Shown here: piece after piece, positions 1-12,870 of the stretch
How positions within the stretch are numbered: position 1 is the stretch's first letter
How the letters are laid out: each line of letters opens with the position of its first letter
Notes under the pieces: model-generated
Told to the model about the DNA's origin: nothing
The model's input: only the letters and a program-made list of their open reading frames with translations
The model's database searches: none
Made by a program: the position numbers and the translations under genes
Origin: Crossaster papposus
Lineage: Eukaryota > Echinodermata > Asteroidea > Velatida > Solasteridae
DNA length: 64,000 nucleotides
Assembly: GCA_037893245.1 (NCBI GenBank)
Contig: JBAIAA010000810.1
Coordinates: forward strand, 62,001 to 126,000
Reading direction: 5' to 3'

Positions 1-3000
1 ATGGCTTTAGGGGTATGGGAGGCTGAATTCTTAAGCAGAACATAGCTGTCGAGCAAATTAAATTACAGCAATGTTCCATTTAACAGCATGAATCCCCAGA
101 CTGTTTGTAACAACAAACCACCAAACTCTGAAAATGTCTTCCAAAACTCTGGATTTTTTTCTTTTCTGCAACGGCCAGGAAATGGGGTCCTCCCTGTGGT
201 GTTAACGAAATGATTTATTCTCTGAAGAGCTACCAACTGACTGCAGGTTTCGATTCAATCATTTATCAAAATTGGCTCTGGTGTACACCTGTATTTAAAG
301 TGTTGAAATGTTGTGGGGTGTGTAGCATCATAACATGATTCAATATTGGGGACTGCATTCGTCAACAACTACAAGTTTTAGATCAGTTGTCAACATATTT
401 TTCTGTGTTGTTGAGATCAGATTTTTTCGACATGATTTTCGTGAGTTGTTCTTTGGTCGCTGTACATTTCAGGCTGTATATTGGTGAGTAGCTAGCTGCA
501 AGAAACGTCAAAAATTCCCCGCACTGTATTGAAAATCTGTGTAGTGTGATTGGTTGTTTTTTAAAAAGATGGTTTTGTGCGTTCACACTTTGTAGTGCAA
601 GTTAAATACTAGCCAAAAATAGAAACGCAACAAAGTAGCTTTTAAGATAATCTTGAAGGATGGACGGCCAGTATGCCTGCGGAGGTTGATGAGCCCGATG
701 CGATCGCGAGTTAATTTATGCATTGACTACAAGGGATCTTGCATGTATGCATGTTTTATAATGAAGTGGTTTTTCTTTTTGAAGTTGCGTTTCTTTTTAT
801 TGGCTAGAATAGCCAATTTGGTGCCAGGTTTTGCAAATTCAATCACATGAAATCTGGGATTGCTTCAGCAGATTGATCTTGAAATGTGCTTTATCAAAAC
901 ATACTGGGTACTTTAAAAAATGTGCATTAATACAGATTTTGCCACTTTTTTAAAAGCCAGCTACAGACCATTGCAGATAGTATTGTGTTTATAAATATCT
1001 GAACTACATGAATCTCGAAAAAAAAATATGGCATTCCAGTTCTTCAGTTTATATAAACAGTCCCTTAAAGCTATCCGACTATCCTTCAACTGAATTTTAA
1101 AGCCACCGGATATCCTTCAACTGAATTGTCAACTTTTATCACTTTGTTATTGACAAAATGGTCACCTAGAGGAGACAGCTTTTGAAATCTTACCATTTTC
1201 AAAACAAGTTAAAGAGATTTGGTACAATTCTTGGATTTGTGTAGGTTCTGTAAATCTTTAATTTCTCAAAAGACTTTTCCTTGTGGCAAACCGCTCTCCA
1301 ATTTTGTCTCTTCTGTTTCAACAGTCGGTTTCCACAGTTATATTTGTCAAGTAGTTGAACAAATTGTGGTAAACCATATCAACCATTTGGCAAACCTTTT
1401 GCTAGCTGTCAGAGTTGTCTAAAACAGACAACGTTATTTTAATGTTTTACAATTCTGTAGCATGCTTATTAAGTTTATACTTTCTAAGCTTGTTTCCATT
1501 TTAGGAGGAAAGAAAAAGCCTGCTACTTTGTATTTTGCTCTTAATTTTTTTTCCTTGTAGGCCTAAGTGATCAACAGACCTTGAGACAATAAATCCACTT
1601 AGTCAACAGTGGGGCTTAAAAAACAATCTGCATTCATGAATGCGAAATGTATTTCAAGCTCTCTGCCATATGGCAGGTGTGTATCATGTTAACTCAGATT
1701 ATCTGGCTGTTTGCTAAATGGCTTGATCTAGATGGTAAACCTACAATAAATTGTCTTTATCTGTAAACTGTTTCCACCTGGTACTTCGAGATGAGTTGTT
1801 TCGTTATTAATAAATGTTCAAGTTTATAATATAAAAACAATTTCAAGTTGGATGTGAATTGGTTAAGGCAAGCAGACAGACGTTCCTCATTTGGAAGAGT
1901 TGGCAAGGAATGACCCAGGGTGAGACAATTGACTTCTTTCCAAAGGGTTCATCAATATTTCCTGTCACGTGCTCGTCATGATATGAAAGATGTTAAGTAA
2001 GATGTTATAGTGGTATCAAACCTAAGACATTGTGAATAAGTCTGTTATACTGTCATATTGGATCACTATTAGTGACATGATTTCGGTTCATCTGCTTCTA
2101 AAAAGAAAAAACTGTTTTCAAATACCTTTGATTTAATCATGCAGAATGTTGTTGAGATGAATGGAATATTTCACCTTGTAATGCTATCCACGTGCCGCGT
2201 ACATTCTAGGTAATTACAGCTCTCATCGGGACTATTATCAACGACATCTTCATCTCAATGCGAGCACAACAACACTCGCCGAGAAATGGCTAAACCACAC
2301 GGCATCTATTCCCCTGTCATCGCGCCGAAGTTCCAACATCCGCACTTAATTGGCTAAAGAGACAATGATATCGAAACACCAGATGGAATTATCGTCAGGG
2401 CGATCTTGCCTAGGTCACCCAAAAGTGGAACCGCAGACAGATATATCTGACACGCTTGCATATGAGCAGGGATTCCTGTTTGTCGAAAAGTCGAAAATAG
2501 TTGCGCTGTATGATAAGAACCGTGTGGTATTTCAGGATCAGTTCGCTTTGCTGTAGGTTGTGTCTTTAGTCTCAACCATTCTCAAGTCCGCAGGCCGATC
2601 TCTCTGATGACTTGCTGGGGAGCAGGGTGCTTGCTAGCTTGCAGGTAGGTTACATGTAGCACATCGCTTGATTGAATGTAGGCTATCATTTAGTATGTGC
2701 AATCCTTTAGAAATTGGAAAGGTTGGGAGCTGGTTTGAGGCAAAGGTTTCTCGGTTTATTCTCTTTATACTGTACCAGTTTGCAAGAGTCAATGTTAAAG
2801 GTGGCATATACTGATTTTGAAAAACTTACTCATAAAATACACAAAACATCTGTTTTTGATAAATTATCGGTAGTCATAAATACATGTACCAACTCTGCAT
2901 TTGTTGTCCTATTTTGAGAATTACATTTTCCTAATGCATAAACTAGACATTTGCAAAGATTAAATTGAGATGGATCTTTTGAGAAATTTGGTCTGTTGCT

Positions 3001-3965
3001 CATGTTTGTCTGATTGGTTTATGTGCCGTTGATTATAATTGGTCACAAATTTACACATCTGACTGTTAAGTAGAGTGCTTCTTCTTAACCAGATGCTGTC
3101 GCCTCATCACTCGCAAGACTGATCATCTCATTCTCAATCATTGTCAATAGTATGTTCTCCCTAGGAACCTCCTCCCTTCCCCCCACGCTCTCAAAACACA
3201 CACACACAGAAATAAAGACCTCTTCATTTCATTTCCTCTTCTTGAAGATGCTCTATCCAAGCTTAACCCAAACCCAAACATCGACAAATCGAAGCGTAGT
3301 ACAGATCAGCTTTCATTAATATATAAAAAAAAATAGTAGAGAGAACGAAAACATGGCATCTGCCAGGAGAGATGAGCTCTTTGACAAAAATCAATGGAGA
3401 TGCAATCACGCAAGGGTGTCTTCTTTTCCTTAGATAAATTGGGCAATGTTTACTTATGATGAGGACAGCTAAACTGTATAATATGGGTCACCAACTACAG
3501 ATAGTTTACAGGAGAGAGAAGATGAATACGATTGACGCAAGACTTATATAGGCTGATTATTACTGCCTCATGTAGCTAGGATATTAGAGCTACATGTATA
3601 TAATGGCATGAGAATCTTGTGTTCAATTCGTAGGAGTTTAGTTTGTAGAGTAGAGTAGAGTAGGGTCGAGGGGTGAGAATGATTTCATTATGGGGTGGGA
3701 GATGTCTTCAAAGTAGATGATATTTGAAACTATTGTAAATGTTTTGTATGGCATTGATGTGAGTATTAGGTATTCAACAGTTGCATTCTCACTACAATTT
3801 TTGTATCTGGTTTTTACGAGTGAATCAGAAATTGTTTGTGTTACTCTTACAACATCACATCTGCTGCACACATGTACCGGTAGTATTAATATCTCTATGG
3901 CTTTATAAAAGGAGTTTATACCGGAAATTAAAATACATTACATGTTGTGCGCTTTCACCACCAAC

Positions 3966-3995
3966 CCCCCCCCCCCCCCCCAAAAAAAAAAAAAA
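3966..3995. repeat. Poly-C then poly-A tract
   Basis: A run of C residues passes directly into a run of A residues, followed by AAATAAAT-like low-complexity sequence. Its length is prone to replication slippage and sequencing error. Confidence 0.9.
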
Positions 3996-5057
3996 ATTAA
4001 ATAAATAAAAAAATAAAAAAATAAAGGGAAATTCCTTATGATATTCTAAGGATAATTTGATCACAATTCACAACAAAGGCCAAAGTCTGATCCACTGCAT
4101 CTTTGGATTAGTCCACCCCCGCAGAATCCCCGCAGAATCCCCAAAAGGTGCTCTCTCGCCGTCTTTGCACTCATTTCCCGACAATCCTAACGCCTTCTCC
4201 CTCACTGCATCCTAAAAAAAATACGCAACACCGAGCTCCGAGTTAAGCTCACCTTGAATTATTTACAATTAGAATATTGCATTATTATTTTAAGACCACA
4301 CACAGACAGACAGACAGCCTTGTAGTTGGATATTAAAACAAATCCCGAAGGATTTCGTCCTTGCTTGTTTTCACGACATCGACGGCAGCGTTTTGAAATT
4401 CTCTGTTTAATTATGCAGACTTCGGTCGTTTATCTGTCATGTTGGTCCTCGTTGCAATCCGTCTCACGCCACCAGATTATGAAGGAAGAGTAAATATCCA
4501 TTAGTGATATTCATTATACCTCCTCCAGCTTAATTATTACCCATGGAGGCAATGGTACGACCCAATTGGGCAGGTTTGTGATGTGTAAGTGAATCTGTAA
4601 ATAGGACGCTTCAAATGTTGGCCGGGGAAGAAGGGAAGCAGGGAAGAAGGGAAAATCTAAATATTTATTGAAGGGTGAATTGAAATGAGTAAAACCTACT
4701 CTAGGAAGACTACGGAAATAATAGAAAATGTTTATCGATTTATTTAGCCTTGCGCCATTTGGAATTAGACTATCGGGCCCCTTAACAGAATGGTTCATTC
4801 CAAATACGCCACACGTGTATTCAGCCAATTATTGTATGCTTCAACTGCCGCGGTAGCCGGTAGGGTGATGGGGGCTGGGCGGGAGGTAAAAAAAATGCAT
4901 CAAGAGAGAGGCTCAACAAGGAACGACATAGGAAGTACCTAAAAAAAGAAAACCCTACCGCGTAATCAGTCGATGAGAAGGGGTCACGGCTCAGAAAAGA
5001 ACAGAGTTGAATCGAAGACGGCATAAAGATGAGCATGGATTTGGCTCGGCACATCGC

Positions 5058-5112
5058 GACTATACGTACACCTCATGACTATACGTACACCTCATGACTA
5101 TACGTACACCTC
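5058..5112. repeat. 19-bp tandem repeat, about 3 copies
   Basis: The unit gactatacgtacacctcat starts at 5058, 5077 and 5096. The first two copies are identical and the third decays after the shared core. Confidence 0.9.
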
Positions 5113-6489
5113 TAGCTGAAACGGATCATCTTGCAGTTCTATCCCTTAAGCCATCTAGCATTTTGGATAAGATTTCAAACTGTTTAAAAGGCCATGTGTT
5201 TTGTGTTACTTTTCCCGGAAGTGGGGCACCTGGCTTCACAGTGTGTGATGTTTTTACTACTCCTGTGCCAAGGCTGAGACCATTTGTAGCATTTGTTCTG
5301 GGTGAATTTGCATCATGGAGCGAGTTTTTTAATTGAGGCATATTTGTGACCAATTGCAATTGATTAATAAGAGAGTTATTTAGGTGTACACGTCGCTGAA
5401 GCAAAGTCAGTGGTCTCTCACAAGGATAAAACATTCAGCCAGAGCACGTGACAAACAATCGTTGTATTGGACTTTGCCCGGACTAATTTATTCCTCCTCA
5501 TACAGAGTACCGAAATGGCTTGTGCATTTTATTGACTGAGGAAGTCGTCTTTTTTTTGTCTGTTTGCCAAGGCAACGCAAACTTCTTAATGAGATGCATG
5601 GAGTGTCTCCTCTGAAATATTTAGACTTATTAGACTGTGTGCTGCTATGAGCCAATTTTCAAGGCTGCCGAGATTGTGGTTCAGTGGTTGTGTTGTTTCA
5701 TCGCTGTGACGGGATACTTTGAGTAAACAGGCTCAAAAGCTTTGACGCTAGTGTCGGGATGCCAGTCCCCTTCTCCTGCAGATGGAGAATTGCTTCACTG
5801 TCGCCAGCATTGTCGTTGTGACGATACCTTTGGGAGGAGCAGTTCTGATGACTCCACTTCCTCAGGTGCCAACAATCGCACTCCAAGACCTGTAACCATC
5901 TCAATCCGTTGTGAATCTTAACTTCGGCCAGTTTGGACTAAAGATGCTCAGCTTCTAACTCATTCTTCCAGAACATCGCACAAGCAATTTTCTCTCATAA
6001 AAATCTATTCTGAAAATACATGTAGGTATGCTGAACTGCAAATATTTTGGCCGTACAAGGTTTTCTCATCAGAAATGAAACATTGATGGTTTGATTCAGT
6101 TATAAATCTCTGTCAATGTGCATACGAATTGTGGATTTTAAATCGACTGATGATGACTGCCATGCATTGTACACAACGCAACGGTAATCAAGTAGACTTC
6201 ATAAGTCGGTTAATAGTGCAGTAGTGGTCTATTAAACGATATCATTTCTTTGGAAATGACCTCTTTGGACAATTGCGTTCTCTAAAGGATATACATGTAT
6301 GGAAAGTTATTAAATCCATCTGTTATTGCGCTTCAAACTTTCTGACAAAACATTTCTTGTTGGGAACAACATTGGAGACGTTTTATTCAGACTGACAGAA
6401 ATTAAATCTATCCTCCAATCGTGGCATGTATGACAATTGGGCTTGCTAACGTAGAAATGTAGATTCATCGGAGAAATGGCAACTCGACA

Positions 6490-7103
6490 GTCATCACCAA
6501 GATAATAACATTCATGAGGCGTGGCCAGTCATTAACATCGCCAAGTCTACGTTTATATCCACGGACCAATTAACGCTTCGTTGTCTGCAGAGGAAACCAG
6601 TGACAGTCGTCCCCGAGATTATTGTTAACATTCATGAGTCGTGGCCAGTCATTAACATCGCCAAATCTGCGTTCACATCCACGGACCAATTTACGTTTCG
6701 TTGTCTGCAAAGATTATTGTTAACATTCATGAGTCGTGGCCAGTCATTAACATCGCCAAGTCTGCGTTCACATCCACGGACCAATTTACGTTTCGTCGTC
6801 TACAGAGATTATTGTTAACATTCATGAGGCGTGGCCAGTCATTAACATCGCCAAGTCTGCGTTCACATCCACGGACCAATTTACGCTTCGTCGTCTGCAA
6901 AGATTATTGTTAACATTCATGAGTCGTGGCCAGTCATTAACATCGCCAAGTCTGCGTTCACATCCACGGACCAATTTACGTTTCGTCGTCTACAGAGATT
7001 ATTGTTAACATTCATGAGGCGTGGCCAGTCATTAACATCGCCAAGTCTGCGTTCACATCCACGGACCAATTTACGCTTCGTCGTCTACAGAGGAAACCAG
7101 TGA
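6490..7103. repeat. 95-bp satellite-like tandem array, six units
   Basis: The core ttcatgag[g/t]cgtggccagt recurs with starts at 6511, 6631, 6726, 6821, 6916 and 7011. Spacing is 95 bp except for the first interval of 120 bp, which carries an extra segment containing aggaaaccagtga. The same segment follows the last unit near 7090, so the array ends as the first unit does. Units alternate between GAGTC/GAGGC and between TGCAAAG/TACAGAG variants. This suggests that a 190-bp dimer (6726-6915, then 6916-7105) was amplified most recently. The repeat keeps short open frames in several phases, but 95 is not a multiple of three and I see no sign of coding. Confidence 0.92.
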
Positions 7104-7334
7104 TTTCAATTTCGGCCTCGTGTGGCTCTGATGAAAAGCTGGGAGAATTTTGACCTAACCACAGGTGGTTCTTGTGTTTGTTTTCTCATCGTACCATTTC
7201 CGCTATCGTAGGTCGGCTATTGACAAAACAAAAGCCTGTTAGTGTTACATCATCAGGCAACTCCTCTCTGCGTCGATCCTTCGGATCTTGTATTGTATTT
7301 TTCACTTCATGCACAGAGTTGATAACATTGGTGC

Positions 7335-7568
7335 TCGATGCTGGACTTACAGGGAGTCGGCTCAGTTCGTGGTCGTTACATAAAGCATCACAGTCGTGAC
7401 TCGAAACCTCGCGTCCCAGTTTCTGGGTTGAGGAGTTCAACAGTTTCAATCCCAAGCAAGGCATTATTATCTGGAGTGGATTTCTCTGAAGGCAATGAGA
7501 TGGCTTGTGCCACCGTCAATCGCTGGGAGAAGCGGCAGAAGTACCGGTCCTGTCCCTTCCCATTTGAG
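7335..7568 (+). CDS. Weak candidate internal exon, unknown gene
   Basis: An open frame runs from a possible acceptor (tgctggacttacag before 7335) to a possible donor (GAG|gtatgc at 7569). It encodes roughly 78 residues, including a Ser/Pro-rich stretch (KPRVPVSGLRSSTVSIPSKA). That stretch is loosely like the low-complexity linker of NAV proteins, but such sequence is not diagnostic. The segment is richer in G+C than its surroundings and stays open in other frames on both strands, which lowers confidence in this particular reading. It could be a diverged upstream NAV exon, an exon of another gene, or a chance open frame. Confidence 0.2.
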
Positions 7569-7699
7569 GTATGCATTTTTGAGTCAATTCGCACAGACCT
7601 GCTTTCTGGGTTTGTTTTTGGTTCTTTATTTTTGAAAGTTGACACCACTCGATCTAACCTGACAGCAGACGTATCACTGTCCATTTAAATTGTCGTAAT

Positions 7700-8189
7700 C
7701 TTCAGTAAAAAAATTAGGAAATTATTTTTTTCTACTCTGCAGATGACATTTTCAAAGAGTATTAACAAAAAGCTTATTATACAAGAGAAATGAAAACCAA
7801 TGTAAACTTTGGTTTGTTTAATTATAACACCAATGATCAATGAGTTTGTGAGACGTAAAAGTCAAAACACTAACACACAACGGCTGTGTCCGTATTGCTT
7901 GGCTGCGGCTTGAATTTACACATGAGGCTATGGGAAGCAGCTGCAGCCATTACGCATAGACAATGGCTCTGCATGATGCTATGAATTGCACATTTGTACG
8001 CATCATATGCACCAGTCCGGCCTTTCAGTCACGCAGTACAATGACCCTTTTTACAAAAGAGCTCGGAAAGGTCAAGTTTGAAAGTGGTCAGCGCTGGTAT
8101 ATTTGTGTCGGCTCGGTAAACATGGACAAACAGCCAGATGGGTGAGGCACAAAACAGGGAGAAATTTGAGGAATTGTCCACTTAAATAA
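7700..8189. other. Non-genic stretch
   Basis: AT-rich sequence with one short open frame (7963-8145) that has no recognisable similarity. Nothing else is supported. Confidence 0.5.
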
Positions 8190-8193
8190 TTAA

Positions 8194-8556
8194 AAGTAGG
8201 ATACACCATTTGCAGATATCGAAAAATTGTACTACCAAATTACTAAGAAATAACTTAGTTATTTGAAAGTAAATAATGATTGTAGGCATCTAGCAAATTA
8301 ATTGCGCTAGATAACCTGTAATTATTCCAAAAAAAGGAATTTGATACAAAATAACTCACGAACACCAGACAGTAATCGCAAAAAAACACAAGAACAACAT
8401 AAGAACCACTGCCCGACGCCGGTTGAAAACAAACGCTGTTTTCCTGCTTTTCTTAGCATTCATGATTGTAAAAATATGGACAGGTCAGTTAAACGATATT
8501 TACTATAAAATACAACCCCCCAAATCCACCCATTACCAATCGCGTATACTACCTTT
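8194..8556 (+). mobile_element. TTAA-flanked MITE-like element, copy A
   Basis: The left end aagtaggatacaccattt and right end gcgtatactacctt are imperfect inverted repeats. They are flanked by TTAA at 8190-8193 and 8557-8560. The interior aligns with copy B at 17273-17651, sharing tgaaagtaaataatgat, cggttgaaaacaaacgctg and cagttaaacgatatttacta. It has no coding capacity. TTAA target duplications are typical of piggyBac-type transposons, so it may be moved in trans by one; that assignment is inference. Confidence 0.8.
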
Positions 8557-9441
8557 TTAAGTGGTTCGTTTGACAATCTTTTAGAAATGAGAGTGCAGTT
8601 AATGGAAATGATCATCAGGACAGTTCAGCTGTGTAATATAGTTCATTCAGATTACTCTTGATATTTATTGATTGTTTATTGATTCTCTGCCTAAACTATA
8701 TCGTATAAATGACATACATTGTGGGATTGGAGAAGCCATTATGGCTGATAATGTATAGAAGAAACTATTTGGTTGCAATTCCAAATACTGAAATAGTCAC
8801 CGTGGATATCATGTAGTTGATGTCAAAATCATATCAGGGTATTTTGTAAACATTGTTTTCCACTGAAAATCTCATTCAGTTTTGGTTGTATCTTTCCTTT
8901 TATTTCTACCTCTTGCTGTCCGCCTCGGCACTCCACAACTCCCAATTTTATCTCCCCGGCCGACTAATTTAATCAAACCATCCCTTTCTCCGATTTGCCT
9001 TCAAATAGTCAAAGTGCCAATCTTAATCAGTGACAAAGGGTGACAGGGTCTGTCATGTCATGTTTTGTCCTCTCACCGATGACAGCTTGTGCAGTGGAGA
9101 TTGCAGTAAAGTGGCGGGTTATTTTGTTGGTCTCGTCTCACACACAAAAAAGACTTGTCATTTCGCCTTGTATATATTATTACACACTTGGCATGATATG
9201 AAGCTATATCTGTGAATGTTTCTTGATCAAGACTAACGTGAGAAAGTTGTATAAGATGTCCACCTACAGGTAATTGTATTGTACAAAAAGTGTGTACAGG
9301 AACATCATTCAGGTGAAACGCTAGTACATCAAGTCGTGTTTTACTATAACGATCGAGGATACCCTATTGTGTTTTCCTTTGTTCCTGTACTATAACCTAA
9401 CTGAAAGGATCTAGTGTTCGTCTATTGTGCTTCTGTCTTCG

Positions 9442-9476
9442 TGGGGGAAGGGGGGGGGGGGGGGGGGGGGGAGGGG
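9442..9476. repeat. Poly-G tract
   Basis: A G-rich run of about 35 bp with only short interruptions (gggggaag, then an unbroken G run, then gaggggg). It could form a G-quadruplex on the + strand. Confidence 0.9.
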
Positions 9477-10001
9477 GTCATGTAGTACATTAACATTCTT
9501 ACATGTACTGTACATGTATGTAATAAGAAAGTAGACCATTACAGACTGGTTTACAGATTACTACACAATTGTGTTTTTTCTAAACAAAACACAAAACCTG
9601 CTTTAAGTTTACTGTCCAAATATTGTGTATGAAATTACCCACTGGCTACTACAATGTTATCATGTGGCCTGGGATGCAGTAGCCATGGTGACCATTTCTT
9701 GATGCAATAAGCCAATAGGAATATTATGCACAATCCTTTACAGATTACTCCCACTCATATACTGTACAAAAATACAGTCAATTACCGTCTGACATTTGTC
9801 AGTTTGAATTTAGCCCAATATTTGGCTGCACTGTCACTGCCAATACTGAGCTGAACTATTGAATGCCTAATAGGATTACGACATTGCAACTACAATTTCA
9901 CTAAAACACCCAGATGGCCTCACAGTTGTGTAGCGGAAATGCTAACATTGGATGATCGCTCAAATCATGAGCATGCTGTGCTCGGCAAATGTTTTCCTCT
10001 T

Positions 10002-10016
10002 CCCCCCCCCCCCCCC
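10002..10016. repeat. Poly-C tract
   Basis: An uninterrupted C run of about 15 bases. Confidence 0.85.
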
Positions 10017-10984
10017 TAAAACCTATTAAATGCAATATCCCCGACTGATTCACAACCCAATTAAACCAAAAGATACCTGCCTAAATCATGTAAACTCTCT
10101 TCCCCAAAAGAATTTGATCCTGCGTTGTCATGGCAATTTGCTTCAATCTAGCCCAGGGGCGTCGGGGAGGGGACAAAAATGGATCCCAAATCAGATCTAC
10201 GGCCAGACATTGTCAACACTTGAATTTTCTGCCTGTGTGTATTTTTCAGAGTCGATGAAACTTCAAAGATGGCAATCAGTGAAAATCAGCAATTTTTTTT
10301 CTCATGAAATACTCTTGTCAAAATAATGCAGAGAAGTTGACATGCCGCTGTCGATAATGGCGGACAAGTTCACATTATTTAGTGTCTGAACATCTCGACA
10401 CAGTTTTAGAATTTACAGCCTTGATATTTTTTCACCCATACTTTCCCCGTTCATAGATATTTGGTTTTAAAAGGCATATATTCGGAAACTGCAAGATTAC
10501 GCATGGAGGACAATGTAATAAAAAAAAATTAAAAAAATTGCTGGTGTTATTTTGTTACTTTGCTTTTACAATATAAGCAATTTGAATTCCTTTTGATCAT
10601 ACTGGTAACTTCATTTGATTGACCTTAGAAATTTGTCAAGTACAGTATAATACAAACACAGGCAACTAATCTAAAACAAACATATAACCACAAAATAAGT
10701 CAACTCTGTTGCCATTTTGTTGTATCCTGGCTTTTGAATGATAGAAATTCAAGGGTTTAAAAAAAGCGACCAAAACTGCTAAATATTCCATATGTCCAAG
10801 GTGTTGAATTACCCTATGGTGGAGAATTGAAGACGCAATTACTTCCACAACACTGTAGGCATGAACTAAGTCTTCAACCAATGCTCCACCTGCAAGTAGA
10901 GAAATGTATGATCGCACAACCGAGCAATCATTACTGGAATAGATAGGCAAATATGGCCAGAAGGCTTTAAGGGGGCGGGTAAGA

Positions 10985-11421
10985 CGGGGAATTGGGTGGG
11001 GGGGACCGATGGGGAAATTGGGTGGGGAACCGACGGGCGACGGGGAATTGGGTGGGGGGACCAATGGAGAATTGGGTGGGGGGACCGATGGTGAATTGGG
11101 TGGGGGGACCGATGGGGAATTGGGTGGGGGGACCGATGGGGAAATGGGTGGGGGGGACCGATGGGGAATTGGGTGGGGGGACCGATGGGGAAATGGGTGG
11201 GGGGACCGATGGGGAAATGGGTGGGGGGACCGATGGGGAAATTGGGTGGGGGACTGACGGGCGACGGGGAATTGGGTGGGGGGACCAATGGAGAATTGGG
11301 TGGGGGGACCGATGGGGAAATGGGTGGGGGGACCGATGGGGAATTGGGTGGGGGGACCAATGGAGAATTGGGTGGGGGGACCGATGGGGAATTGGGTGGG
11401 GTGACCGATGGGGAATTGGGG
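10985..11421. repeat. G-rich 24-bp minisatellite
   Basis: About 18 copies of a 24-bp unit, consensus gaattgggtggggggaccgatggg split at any phase. For example, aattggg starts at 11046, 11070 and 11094. Some units vary in length by a base or two in the G run. The variant gacgggcgacggggaattgg occurs near 11030 and again near 11256, each time followed by an accaatggaga variant. This suggests one block of several units was duplicated. Because 24 is a multiple of three and the unit lacks stops in many frames, long apparent reading frames appear on both strands (Gly/Trp-rich on +, Pro-rich on -). I treat these as artefacts of the repeat. Confidence 0.95.
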
Positions 11422-12839
11422 TGCGTCTTTGGAGATCGAAGGCTCTGACTTCAGAGTTTTAGAGAAAGCGACCAGGAAAATGTAGCATTGGTATGAAGCT
11501 AATTTTGTCTCGTGCATATATATCCTTCGGGTGTGTTTATTGATCCCCGGTTTTCTACGCTGAACCAAACGTGATCGGACTGGATGGCGTTACATTAATC
11601 GTGATAAAAACGGGGGGAGAAAATTACGTCCAGAGCCCGGCGCATTGTTAAAGGCAAAGAATTATTATGAAATGGCAACCTGGCTGCCACTTATAAAACA
11701 AATTGATATTTATTTAATTAGGCGCAGACATATGTGCTGGACAGAACTTTATCTGGCAAGCGAGATAGTCTTGTAATACAAAAAAGGGAATTGCAAATAA
11801 ATATGTTTGATATTAAAGTTTGATATTATTAAATTGTTGTTATGCGTATTTTATTACATAAAAATTCCACTCCCAATTATAATTAGACTTACTCAGAAAT
11901 CTTCAATTCATCAAGACAAATGTTGCGTTATTGTTTACTTGTAAACATATTGTTTTGTGTCTTTATACATTTACATGTACATGTACATGTATTGCTGTAC
12001 TATTTGACATTATTTTGATATTCATTTACTCCAATTTTGTAGCTATCAATTTATAATAATTCTTATGTTTGTTATATTTGTACTTTATTGTAAATCATTC
12101 ACAATTCAGTCCTTGGGCTGCGATAAATCTATAATATAATCCTTAAATTGAATTGAATTATTTTCACAGAAACTTTGATGAACTGAGAACAACATTGATT
12201 CTATTTAATCCCTAGACAAGAATTTTGAAGTTTTTACGGTAGTTTAAAACATTTAAACTTTTATTCTATCACAATTAACATTTCAAGTAAATGAATGACC
12301 ATGATTTTTGTTCAGAATAAAATAGTAATTCAAGAATTATTTGTAACCTATTTGTACATTGGTATTACTCTGCAATCTCGTCAGAAAACCAAACAAAACA
12401 AAGATTTAATTATAGACTTTGTGAAATATCAGCTTAGGATTACATTGGTTATTTGTTTAATCGTTCTCTTTTAATAATTAACACATCTTGCCTAAGTTGT
12501 CATTGATAACAATTAATTTGTTCACCGTGTATTTTGAGCTTGCTTTCTTCCGGCAATTTTGTGTGCATATATGAATTAGCACTTACGTGGGTGTAGTTGA
12601 CTTGCACACAATATACTGCCAATATTTCATCGTTCCCATAAACGTATATTAGCGTTCAGATGCTGTACCACATCACAGTGTGTTGTCAATTGAGGTTTTC
12701 TTTCCTTTTTCTGGTTCTGATACCTTTATATTGATAACCACCAAACTTGCCCAAACAATTTACTGATGATTCTTTCTTGTTGGTTGTTCGTTGTCAATCT
12801 CGTTTCCTACTCCTACTCCTACTCCTACTATTTTTGGCT

Positions 12840-12870
12840 CCCCCCCCCCCCCCCCCCCCCCCTCCCCCCC
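12840..12870. repeat. Poly-C tract preceded by CTACTC repeats
   Basis: ctactcctactcctactcc is followed by a C run of about 30 bp with one T interruption. It creates a Pro-coding artefact in one frame. Confidence 0.9.

Larger units (their letters stand above)
1..6485. other. Stretch without recognisable gene
   Basis: AT-rich DNA with only short open frames on either strand. None has a recognisable domain, and none pairs convincingly with splice sites. It contains a 19-bp tandem repeat at 5058-5112, a C-then-A homopolymer tract near 3966-3995, a short CA run near 3199 and a short ACAG run near 4302. It may be intergenic, or it may be a long intron of the NAV gene whose upstream exons would lie before the window. 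The sequence alone does not decide. Confidence 0.6.
8564..10984. other. Non-genic stretch with homopolymer tracts
   Basis: There is no supported gene. It includes a long poly-G tract at 9442-9476 and a poly-C tract at 10002-10016. The open frame at 10030-10326 has no recognisable domain and no splice context. Confidence 0.5.

Noticed and set aside
6490-7103. CRISPR-like or gene-family reading of the regularly spaced repeat
   Set aside because: The units are contiguous, with no unique spacers, in clearly eukaryotic DNA. It is a tandem satellite.
10666-11568. 300-codon Pro-rich frame on the - strand and Gly/Trp-rich frames on the + strand
   Set aside because: They are produced entirely by the 24-bp minisatellite, which is open in several frames on both strands. 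The flanking non-repeat part has no domain.
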